Positions 1 to 5,220 of a DNA stretch of 5,220 nt are shown here, one piece after another. The translations under genes and the position numbers were made by a program. Within the stretch, counting starts at the first letter, position 1. The number at the start of each line of letters is the position of its first letter. The stretch covers positions 1 through 5,220 of the forward strand of contig JAFDHU010000215.1 in the NCBI GenBank assembly GCA_019308625.1. The letters run 5' to 3'. The notes under the pieces are model-generated. The model ran no database searches and was not told the origin of the DNA. It worked only from the letters and a program-made list of their open reading frames with translations. This DNA is from Deltaproteobacteria bacterium. GTDB taxonomy: Bacteria; Desulfobacterota; Desulfobaccia; Desulfobaccales; 0-14-0-80-60-11.

Positions 1-1
1 G

Positions 2-106
2 AAGCGCCAGGCCCTGGGGATCGACAAGGCCCGGGAGCGGGTGCTCTACGACATGGAGATGCGGCGCCAGCTGGAGGAAGCCGCCGCCGCCGCCGAAGAA
101 GTGTAG
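2..106 (+). CDS. acsA: C-terminal end of a protein, probably CO dehydrogenase catalytic subunit AcsA/CooS (partial, 5' end outside window)
   Basis: The frame starting at base 2 is open from the window edge to the TAG at 104-106 and gives 34 residues beginning KRQALGID and ending in an Ala/Glu-rich tail (LEEAAAAAEEV). The start lies upstream. Two things point to the nickel CO dehydrogenase that reduces CO2 to CO and feeds it by tunnel to AcsB: the position directly before acsB on the same strand, since acsA-acsB is a common order in acetogens, and the KR-x-ALG-like run that I recall near CooS/AcsA C-termini. No cluster-binding Cys/His residues fall in this fragment, so the identity rests on context and a short similarity. 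The charged helical tail after the ALGI motif looks longer than in the CODHs I know. The stop is 77 bases from the acsB start, which suits one operon. It could be another C1 gene. I am moderately unsure. Confidence 0.5.
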   Translation, partial: KRQALGIDKARERVLYDMEMRRQLEEAAAAAEEV

Positions 107-115
107 GGGCCGGTC

Positions 116-142
116 AGGGGCTGTCGCTGCAGGGCAGCCCCT
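116..142 (+). promoter_or_regulatory. GC-rich intercistronic hairpin upstream of acsB
   Basis: AGGGGCTG at 116-123 is the perfect reverse complement of CAGCCCCT at 135-142, an 8-bp stem. A U·G and a C-G pair (124/134, 125/133) can extend it inside to a 7-nt loop. It lies 10 bases after the upstream stop and 42 bases before the acsB start. Only a weak, interrupted T stretch follows, so strong termination is unlikely. An mRNA-stabilising, processing or attenuating element is the inference; no function is shown. Confidence 0.45.
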
Positions 143-168
143 TGTACATAATTCCTTTATGAAAAAGG

Positions 169-176
169 AAGGAGGA
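169..176 (+). promoter_or_regulatory. Shine-Dalgarno site that fixes the GTG start of acsB
   Basis: AAGGAGGA at 169-176 is an almost perfect anti-16S match, with 7 bases between it and the GTG at 184. No ATG in the same frame is better placed, and family N-termini align from about here, so GTG 184 is the start. The site directly follows AAGGA (165-169), so the purine run is doubled. The left part can pair with 152-158 (TTCCTTT with AAAGGAA at 164-170), leaving GGAGG free. Confidence 0.75.
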
Positions 177-183
177 AACCACC

Positions 184-2359
184 GTGTCGAAATTCATCCT
201 TTCTGCTGCCATCCGCGGGGCCCACAAGATTGTGGACAAATGTGCGGCCAAGCTGGATGAGGCGATTGAAAAGTACGGGGAAAACCAGGATATCGGGTTT
301 CCCAACACCGCGTATTACCTGCCCATCATTTATTCCCTGATGGGTATCAAGATTGAAAAACTTAAAGATGCCGTACCGGTGATGAAGCGCTGCAAGGAGC
401 TGCTGCCCCCGGTACCGGCGGAGAAACACTACCTTCCGTATCTGGGTCCTGGCCTGGATGCTGGTCTGGCCACCCTGTTCGCCGAGGAGATTTTTGAAGC
501 CATCCGTTATCTGGAGGACCCGGACTTTTATGTAGGCGGCGAGGAAGTTTACGACAAAGGCGCTGAAAAATTCTGGGTTGGCGCTGCTGAGGACACTATC
601 TTCCGGAAACGAGGCATCGAGTTCGTGGATGGGACCGCTCCCGGCTTCGCGGCCATTGTGGGTTCGGCCCCCAGCCCGGAGGAAGCCGCGGAGCTGGTGC
701 TGGAGTATCAGCGAAAGAACTTGTACATTTTCTGCGCTGCCCGGGACATTGAGGGCAAGACCTCGGTGCCGGAACAGCTCCTGGAGGCCGGCGTGCAAAT
801 CGGCTGGCCCACCCGCATTGTGCCTTACGGGCCGGACATTTCTGCCGCGGTGTTCGCCTTGGGCTTCGCCTGCCGGGTCGCCATGTCCTTCGGCGGGGTC
901 AAACCGGGTGCGGCCCTGAAGAACCTGCTGTACAACAAGGACCGGGTATTTGCCTTTGTGAACCCGTTGAGTACCATTCCCGACGAATGGTATGCCAATG
1001 CCGCCGGGGCCATCAACTGGGGCTTCCCCACCATTACCAATCAGGATATTCCCCAGATTCTGCCCACCGGTATTTGCACTTATGAGCACGTGGTGTCCAA
1101 CGTGCCCATGAAGGAGCTGGCGGACAAGTCCATTGAAGTGCGGGGTCTCAAGGTCACCATAACCAAAATTGACATCCCGGTGGATTACGGCGCCGCCTTT
1201 GAAGGGGAGCGGGTGCGGAAGGACGATCTGTTCCTGGAGTGCGGCGGCGGCAAGACCCTGGCGGTGGAGCTGGTCACCAGCCGGCGCATGGATGAGGTGG
1301 AGGACGGCAAAGTTGAGGTCATCGGCAAGGACATCCCCGACCTGGGAGAGAAAGGCGGTCGCCTGCCTCTAGCCGTGGTGGTGGAAGTGGCCGGCCGCAA
1401 CTTCCAGCCCGACTTTGAGCCCATCCTGGAACGCCAGATTCACCACCTGGTGAACTACGCCAAGGGGGTGATGCACATCGGCCAGCGGGATATCGCCTGG
1501 TATCGCATCAGTAAGGCCGCGGTGGAAAAGGGCTTCACCCTGAAGCATATCGGGGTGCTCCTGCACGCCAAATTGCACCAGGACTTCGGGGCCATCTTCG
1601 ACAAACTCCAGGTGAAGCTCTATACCGAAGAAGACAAGGTAAAAGAAATTGCCGATGAGGCCCGGAAGATTTACCGGGAACGGGACGAACGCATCGAGGG
1701 CATGACCGACGAAACCACGGAAATCTACTACTCCTGCACCCTGTGCCAGTCCTTTGCTCCTAACCACGTGTGCGTCATCAGCCCCGAGCGTACCGGGCTG
1801 TGCGGCGCCTACAACTGGATGGACTGCAAGGCCGCTTACGAAATCAACCCCACCGGGCCTAACCAGCCCATCCAGAAAGGCGAGACCCTGGATCCCAAGC
1901 TGGGCAACTGGGCCGGGGTCAATGAGTTTGTGTTCAAGGCCCATGACCACCTGCGGCTGCTGCGAGTGCATCTCGGCAGTGCTCCCCATGTGCAACGGCG
2001 TCATGACGGTAAACCGGGATTACACTGGCGAGACTCCCTGCGGCATGAAGTTCACCACCTTGGCGGGCGTCATCGGCGGCGGACAAGTGACCCCGGGATT
2101 CGTGGGCCACAGCAAGTACAACATCTGCCAGCGGAAGTTCATCGTCGGCGACGGCGGGCTGTTCCGGGTGGTGTGGATGCCCAAGTCCCTCAAGGAGGAA
2201 ATCCGCGAACGTCTAATCCAACGCAGCAAGGAGTTGGGCATGCCCGACTTCATTGACCGCATCGCGGATGAAACGGTGGGCGTCACGGAAGAGGAAATCC
2301 TGCCCTTCCTCCAGGAGAAAAACCATCCGGCCCTAAGTATGGATCCCATCATCGGCTAA
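184..2359 (+). CDS. acsB: Acetyl-CoA synthase subunit AcsB (CODH/ACS alpha), broken by an internal frameshift/deletion near 1940
   Basis: AcsB makes acetyl-CoA from CO, a CFeSP-borne methyl group and CoA at the cytoplasmic Ni-Ni-[4Fe-4S] A-cluster, in complex with CO dehydrogenase. From GTG 184 the first frame gives 586 residues with family sequence throughout: the N-terminal CODH-binding region (about 1-324), a middle domain (about 325-490) and the start of the A-cluster domain. Cubane ligands Cys518, Cys521, Cys530 and Cys540 lie in the stretch CTLCQSFAPNHVC...LC...MDC and match Moorella Cys506/509/518/528 with a constant +12 offset. Phe524 matches the CO-site Phe512. After codon 1939-1941 homology moves to the +2 frame, which runs from 1940 to the TAA at 2357-2359 (139 residues). 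That part carries the Cys-Gly-Cys distal-nickel ligands (1952-1960) and an ending close to family C-termini (HPALSMDPIIG). About 16 expected residues are missing at the junction; restored length would be about 741, against 729 in Moorella. Read literally, translation stops at 2254-2256 after 104 aberrant residues. The function of the ancestral gene is certain; whether this copy is a pseudogene or a sequence error is not. Confidence 0.93.
1936..1944 (+). other. acsB: Deletion/frameshift junction inside acsB
   Basis: Upstream, frame 1 reads GVNEFVFKA and ends with GCC at 1939-1941. Downstream, frame 2 reads PMTTCGC, starting with CCC at 1940-1942. Family members, as I recall Moorella AcsB, have about 16 residues between these two blocks. 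Two bases are shared by the flanking codons, so the missing DNA would be 48+2 = 50 nt. That gives the observed frame change and restores the same +12 residue offset to Moorella on both sides. The junction sits in the run GGCCC, which would suit a short-homology deletion. Confidence 0.8.
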
Positions 2360-2368
2360 AACCATAAA

Positions 2369-2399
2369 AGAGGCCAGGAGGCACCCCCTCCCGGCCTCT
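2369..2399 (+). promoter_or_regulatory. Long intercistronic hairpin just after acsB
   Basis: The left arm 2369-2381 (AGAGGCCAGGAGG) pairs with the right arm 2387-2399 (CCTCCCGGCCTCT) over 13 positions with a single A·C mismatch (2376/2392) and a 5-nt loop CACCC. It begins 9 bases after the acsB stop. No T tract follows (ATCATGAAAG), so it lacks the hallmark of an intrinsic terminator inside an operon. It could protect the 3' end of processed acsB mRNA or partly reduce readthrough into acsC. The structure is visible; the role is inferred. Confidence 0.6.
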
Positions 2400-2434
2400 A
2401 TCATGAAAGAAAAAGCGAATGCATAAGAGATCCG

Positions 2435-2458
2435 GAGGTTGCCCCTCAGGCCAACTTC
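2435..2458 (+). promoter_or_regulatory. Second, weaker hairpin in the acsB-acsC gap
   Basis: GAGGTTGCC (2435-2443) can pair with GGCCAACTTC (2449-2458) through nine pairs with one G·U and one bulged C (2451), around a 5-nt loop CCTCA. It lies between the strong hairpin at 2369-2399 and the acsC Shine-Dalgarno (AAGGAG, 2482-2487). No T tract follows. The gap of 135 bases is long for an operon and otherwise holds no credible gene. Confidence 0.3.
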
Positions 2459-2494
2459 TGGAACAGTCCAACGCCATGGATAAGGAGAGGGAGA

Positions 2495-3835
2495 ATGGCT
2501 TTAACCGGAATTGAAATCTTTAAACTTTTGCCCAAGACCAACTGCAAGGAGTGCGGCTTTCCCACCTGCTTGGCCTTTGCCATGGCTCTGGCCAGCGGCA
2601 AGGCGGAACTGGAAGCCTGTCCCTATGTTTCCGAAGAGGCAAAAGAGAAGCTGGCCGAGGCTGCTGCTCCGCCTATTCGGCCGGTAAAGATCGGCATGAA
2701 GGAGGAAGTAAAGACCATCGGCGGCGAAACCGTGATGTTCCGCCATGAAAAGACCTTCTACAATCCTACCCTTATCGCTGGTCTGCTGACCACCGCTATG
2801 CCGGATGCAGAGGTGGACGCCAAGATTGACACCTTCAACAAGCTTCAGTTTGAGCGCATCGGGCTGAATCTGCGCCCGGAAATGCTGGCCATTAAGGACG
2901 CGGACGGTGATGCCGGCAAGTTTACGGCTCTGGTAAAGAAGGTCATGGAGAAGAGCGACGCCGCCCTCATGCTCATAAGCGACAACCCCGAGGTGCTCAA
3001 AGCCGGGGCGGAAGTGGCCAAGGAGCGCCGACCGGTGCTTTATGCCGCCACACCCGACAACGCCGACAACATGGGCGCTTTGGCCAAGGAGCTGGATTTG
3101 CCCCTGGTGGCCAAGGCCAACAACTACGACACTTTGGCTGAGCTGACCACCAAGCTTACCGATATGGGGCTCAAGGATCTGTTGCTGGACTCCGAGGCCC
3201 GGACTCTGAAGGCCGCCTTCCAGGACCAAATCGTTTTCCGGCGGGCCGCGCTGGTGCCCAAGTTCCGGCCCTTCGGGTTCCCCACTGTGGCCTTCCCGTG
3301 TGAGATGACCAACGATCCCATGATGGAGGCCCTGTATGCCGCCACCTTTATTGCCAAATACAGCGGCATCGTGGTGCTCTCTGACCTGACTCCCCATGCC
3401 ATCTTTCCTCTGCTGCTGGAACGGCTGAATATTTACACCGACCCGCAAAAGCCCATGATCGTCACTCCGGGAATCTACCCCCTCAACAACCCGGACGAAA
3501 ATTCGCCCATCGCGGTCACCACCAATTTTGCCCTTACTTACTTTATCGTCTCGGGCGAAATTGAAGGCAGCAAGGTGCCCACCTGGTTGCTGATCAAGGA
3601 CACCGAAGGCCTGTCCGTCATGACCGCCTGGGCCGCCGGCAAATTCTCCGGCGACGATGTAGGGATGTTTGTCAAGAAATGCGGCATCACCGAAAAGGCC
3701 AAGAACCGCACCTTGATTATCCCCGGTTATGCCGCAGCCATCAGCGGCGACCTGGAGGAGGAACTACCTGATTGGAAGATCCTGATCGGCCCCCGGGAGG
3801 CTTCCCATATTCCGGCCTTTCTGAGGTCATTGTAA
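2495..3835 (+). CDS. acsC: Corrinoid iron-sulfur protein large (gamma) subunit AcsC
   Basis: AcsC with AcsD forms the corrinoid iron-sulfur protein, which takes the methyl group from methyl-tetrahydrofolate (through AcsE) onto Co(I) and gives it to the A-cluster of AcsB. The protein has 446 residues, the usual family length. The N-terminal [4Fe-4S] domain (about 1-57) shows Cys17-x2-Cys20-x4-Cys25 and Cys42 in the context TNCKECGFPTC...ACP; this low-potential cluster reactivates cobalamin when Co(II) forms. A TIM-barrel domain follows (about 60-320). The C-terminal cobalamin-binding Rossmann-like domain (about 325-446) ends in family-typical sequence (LIIPGYAAAISGDLEEELP ... IGPREAS). ATG 2495 is preceded by AAGGAG at 2482-2487 with 7 bases spacing. 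No frame disruption is seen. It lies between acsB and acsE on the same strand, in gaps of 135 and 86 bases that carry hairpins. The partner subunit acsD is not adjacent downstream. Confidence 0.96.
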   Translation: MALTGIEIFKLLPKTNCKECGFPTCLAFAMALASGKAELEACPYVSEEAKEKLAEAAAPPIRPVKIGMKEEVKTIGGETVMFRHEKTFYNPTLIAGLLTTAMPDAEVDAKIDTFNKLQFERIGLNLRPEMLAIKDADGDAGKFTALVKKVMEKSDAALMLISDNPEVLKAGAEVAKERRPVLYAATPDNADNMGALAKELDLPLVAKANNYDTLAELTTKLTDMGLKDLLLDSEARTLKAAFQDQIVFRRAALVPKFRPFGFPTVAFPCEMTNDPMMEALYAATFIAKYSGIVVLSDLTPHAIFPLLLERLNIYTDPQKPMIVTPGIYPLNNPDENSPIAVTTNFALTYFIVSGEIEGSKVPTWLLIKDTEGLSVMTAWAAGKFSGDDVGMFVKKCGITEKAKNRTLIIPGYAAAISGDLEEELPDWKILIGPREASHIPAFLRSL

Positions 3836-3859
3836 CCGGGGACGGAGTCGCGACCGGAA

Positions 3860-3891
3860 TGCCGGGAGGCTGGCCTTAGGGCCTCCCGGCA
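3860..3891 (+). promoter_or_regulatory. Perfect 11-bp hairpin in the acsC-acsE gap
   Basis: TGCCGGGAGGC (3860-3870) and GCCTCCCGGCA (3881-3891) are exact reverse complements around a 10-nt loop. It starts 24 bases after the acsC stop and ends 16 bases before the acsE Shine-Dalgarno (GAGGGAG, 3908-3914). The sequence after it (CCCATATCTAG) is not a T tract, so full termination is unlikely. Its right arm shares the 9-mer CCTCCCGGC with the right arm of the hairpin at 2369-2399. A role in mRNA processing, stability or partial attenuation between subunit genes is an inference. Confidence 0.6.
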
Positions 3892-3921
3892 CCCATATCT
3901 AGTTAAAGAGGGAGTCACCTG

Positions 3922-4815
3922 ATGAGCGAAAAATTTCTACGCATCGGAGAGAATCTGAATGTGGTGACCAAGGTTTACGGTCAGGCCATGAAGGACCGGA
4001 ATCCCAAGCCCATTCAGGATCTGGTTATTAAAGAGGCGGAAAAAGGGGTGGACTACATTGACGTCAACATCGGCCCCGCCCGCAAAGGCGGGGAAGAGTT
4101 GATGGAATGGATTGTCAAGACCATTCAGGAAGTAGTTCCCAATATTCCCTTGGCCCTGGACACTTCCAATATTGCCGCCATGGAGGCAGGGCTTAAGGTC
4201 CACAAGGGCAAGGCCCTGATCAACTCCATTATGGCCCGCCCCGAGCGCATGGACGCCATGATGCCCCTGGTCAAGAAATATGATGCCGACTTCATCGGTC
4301 TCCTGTGGGGTCCGGAGGGCATGCCTCGGGATGAGCATGAGCGGGGCATGCTTACTGCGGAAATCCTGGCCAAGGCGGCGGAATACGACATCCCCAACGA
4401 ATCCATCTGGTTTGACCCCATTGTCGCGCCCCTCAACATCCAGCAGCAGCAGTTGGTGGCCAACCTGGAATATATGAAAATGCTACCGGATATGGCTCCC
4501 GGGGCCAAGTCCACCTGTGGCCTGTCCAATGCCTCCAACGGGGTGCCCGAGCACCTGCGCCCCATCATCAACCGCACCTACATCATCATGCTGCAGCGCT
4601 ACGGCATGATGAGCGCCATCGTGGACGCCTTTGATGATGATCTGGCTGCCATTGTAGAGGGCAAGCGGCCCGAGTTGGTAAAGGTGGTCTATGATGTCAT
4701 GGACGGCAAGCCGGTGGACATGGCTTCGCTACCCAAGGAGCAGCAGGATTACGCCAAAACCGCCCGGGTCATCCTGGGGCACGTGCTGTTCTCCGACTCT
4801 TGGCTGGAGGTGTAG
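3922..4815 (+). CDS. acsE: Methyltetrahydrofolate:corrinoid iron-sulfur protein methyltransferase AcsE (MeTr)
   Basis: AcsE transfers the N5-methyl group of methyl-tetrahydrofolate to Co(I) of the corrinoid iron-sulfur protein, joining the methyl branch to acetyl-CoA synthesis. It is a pterin-binding TIM barrel of the DHPS-like family. Visible landmarks are GENLN near the start (residues 9-13), DVNIGPA (47-53), LALDTSN with Asp80, INS with Asn101, WFDP with Asp165, and CGLSNASNG with Asn203. These match pterin-site residues Asp75, Asn96, Asp160 and catalytic Asn199 of the Moorella enzyme as I recall them. Length is 297 residues against about 262 in Moorella. The excess is mainly a stretch at about 246-277 (EGKRPELVKVVYDVMDGKPV onward) before the final helix ARVILGHVLFSDSWLEV. 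ATG 3922 follows GAGGGAG at 3908-3914 by 7 bases. It is the last gene of the operon in this window; a convergent gene follows. An acetyl-CoA-pathway role is more likely than dihydropteroate synthase, given the neighbours. Confidence 0.93.
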   Translation: MSEKFLRIGENLNVVTKVYGQAMKDRNPKPIQDLVIKEAEKGVDYIDVNIGPARKGGEELMEWIVKTIQEVVPNIPLALDTSNIAAMEAGLKVHKGKALINSIMARPERMDAMMPLVKKYDADFIGLLWGPEGMPRDEHERGMLTAEILAKAAEYDIPNESIWFDPIVAPLNIQQQQLVANLEYMKMLPDMAPGAKSTCGLSNASNGVPEHLRPIINRTYIIMLQRYGMMSAIVDAFDDDLAAIVEGKRPELVKVVYDVMDGKPVDMASLPKEQQDYAKTARVILGHVLFSDSWLEV

Positions 4816-4853
4816 CCGGCCCGGTTTGCCATTAGAGGATTTATGCAAGGGGA

Positions 4854-4891
4854 GACGGTCTTAAGTGGCAGGGTTGTCTGCTAAGATCGTC
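4854..4891. terminator. Probable bidirectional terminator between acsE and the convergent gene
   Basis: GACGGTCTTA (4854-4863) pairs with TAAGATCGTC (4882-4891) over 10 bp with one G·U. A 4-nt bulge (AGTG) and an inner GCAG/CTGC stem (4868-4871, 4878-4881) close a 6-nt loop. It sits in the 98-base gap between two convergent genes, where a two-way terminator is expected. T tracts are weak: ATCATCTCTT on the + side, TCCCCTTG on the - side. The placement supports the call more than the sequence does. Confidence 0.45.
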
Positions 4892-4913
4892 ATCATCTCT
4901 TGGTCCGAGGGGT

Positions 4914-5219
4914 TTACTGGGCTTGGCCGGCCTTCTGCGTGGCCCTGCCCGCGGCGGCCAAGGCCAGATTCACCGCTTCTACAGCTCCTGCAGTCCGTTT
5001 AAGGCCGGGCAGGTCCCAGGCCACTTTCAGGGCCACCACCGGCTTCCCCAGCTTCAGGGCGATGGCCGCCTCGGAGACGGTGCCATAGCTCCCGTCCACG
5101 GCAATCAGGGCGTCCGCCGCATGGGCGATGATGATGTTGCGGGCATGCCCCATATTGGTAGGGACGCTGTAGGTGAGATAGGGGTTGGCCCCCCGGCGGT
5201 CGGCATCCGGCAGGATGCC
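4914..5219 (-). CDS. LOG / TIGR00725-like nucleotide-binding Rossmann protein (3' part; 5' end outside window)
   Basis: The - strand frame is open from the window edge at 5219 down to the TAA at 4914-4916 and gives 101 residues starting GILPDADRRGANPYL. An internal Met at 5153 is not the start, because family sequence continues upstream of it. Features typical of the TIGR00725 branch of the LOG (lysine-decarboxylase-like, DprA-related) superfamily are visible: GILP, ANPY, then MGHARN followed by a hydrophobic strand (ADALIAVDG), the phosphate-binding loop SYGTVSE, and ALKLGKPVVAL. LOG enzymes often bind or hydrolyse nucleoside monophosphates, but the substrate of this branch is not established. 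The gene is transcribed toward acsE and ends 98 bases from it, so it is not part of the acs operon. It has an Ala-rich C-terminal tail. I see no functional tie to acetyl-CoA synthesis. The loop reads DGSYGT rather than the canonical PGGxGT of LOG enzymes. Confidence 0.8.
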   Translation of the reverse strand, partial: GILPDADRRGANPYLTYSVPTNMGHARNIIIAHAADALIAVDGSYGTVSEAAIALKLGKPVVALKVAWDLPGLKRTAGAVEAVNLALAAAGRATQKAGQAQ

Positions 5220-5220
5220 C

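Noticed and set aside
157..1089. Long - strand open frame (about 310 codons) opposite acsB
   Set aside because: It is antisense to the well-conserved AcsB coding sequence, its product resembles no family I know, and GC-rich codon bias opens such frames. The same applies to - strand frames at 1369-2004 and 2501-3448.
1754..1939. Treating the +2 frame from ATG 1754 as the start of a separate gene
   Set aside because: AcsB homology in that frame begins only at about 1940; before that the frame 1 product carries the conserved cysteines. The 3' part is the rest of acsB, not an independent gene.
1922..1960. Programmed ribosomal frameshift in acsB
   Set aside because: There is no slippery heptamer with a supporting structure that I can see, and a frameshift alone would still leave about 16 conserved residues missing. 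Such recoding is not known for AcsB.
2369..2399. Calling this hairpin a full intrinsic terminator
   Set aside because: No T tract follows it, and acsC downstream has no obvious promoter of its own and belongs to the same pathway.
2403..2426. Seven-codon mini-ORF (MKEKANA) in the acsB-acsC gap as a leader peptide
   Set aside because: It has no Shine-Dalgarno, and no run of regulatory codons is present.
4843..4884. Short ORF of 13 residues from ATG 4843 after acsE
   Set aside because: There is a weak AGAGG ahead of it, but it is very short, overlaps the probable terminator stem, and has no recognisable features.
4900..5088. + strand open frame after acsE
   Set aside because: It lies antisense to the LOG-like gene, whose - strand translation has clear family motifs.
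1..5220. CRISPR arrays, tRNA/rRNA genes, insertion sequences, att sites, novel defence system
   Set aside because: No direct-repeat arrays, RNA gene signatures, transposase-like sequence or terminal inverted repeats were seen. The window is filled by conserved metabolic genes.

Overview
The window is the core of a bacterial Wood-Ljungdahl (reductive acetyl-CoA) operon. It reads on the + strand as end of a probable CO dehydrogenase gene (acsA), then acsB, acsC and acsE. The tail of an unrelated LOG-type (TIGR00725-like) gene converges from the - strand. The host is a bacterium fixing or oxidising C1/acetyl units by this pathway. The AcsB has the bacterial N-terminal CODH-binding region, and AcsE is the tetrahydrofolate-type methyltransferase. 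High GC, a GTG start and strong Shine-Dalgarno sites fit a GC-rich Clostridia lineage (Moorella/Desulfotomaculum/Pelotomaculum-like acetogen, sulfate reducer or syntroph). A GC-rich deltaproteobacterium or other lineage cannot be excluded.

Layout: 2-106 is a C-terminal coding tail, probably acsA. 107-183 is a leader with a GC hairpin, an A/T hairpin and the acsB Shine-Dalgarno. 184-2359 is acsB. 2360-2494 is a gap with two predicted hairpins. 2495-3835 is acsC. 3836-3921 is a gap with an 11-bp hairpin. 3922-4815 is acsE. 4816-4913 is a gap with a probable two-way terminator. 4914-5219 (-) is the 3' part of a LOG-like gene. No non-coding stretch exceeds 300 bases.

The genes form a relay. AcsE moves the methyl group of methyl-tetrahydrofolate to the cobalamin of the corrinoid iron-sulfur protein, whose large subunit is AcsC. 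The CO dehydrogenase makes CO from CO2. AcsB joins methyl, CO and CoA at its Ni-Fe-S A-cluster. The CFeSP small subunit (acsD) and accessory genes (cooC, acsV) are not between these genes.

The most notable observation is that acsB is not one intact reading frame. At about 1936-1944 the frame jumps from +1 to +2 and about 16 conserved residues just before the Cys-Gly-Cys nickel ligand motif are absent. This is best explained by a 50-nt deletion. As written, the product would lack the distal-nickel ligands and the C-terminal domain. It is either a real lesion or an assembly/sequencing error. I found no new defence or mobile system here. Secondary observations are a hairpin in every intercistronic gap, two of them sharing an arm sequence, and a C-terminal insertion in AcsE.
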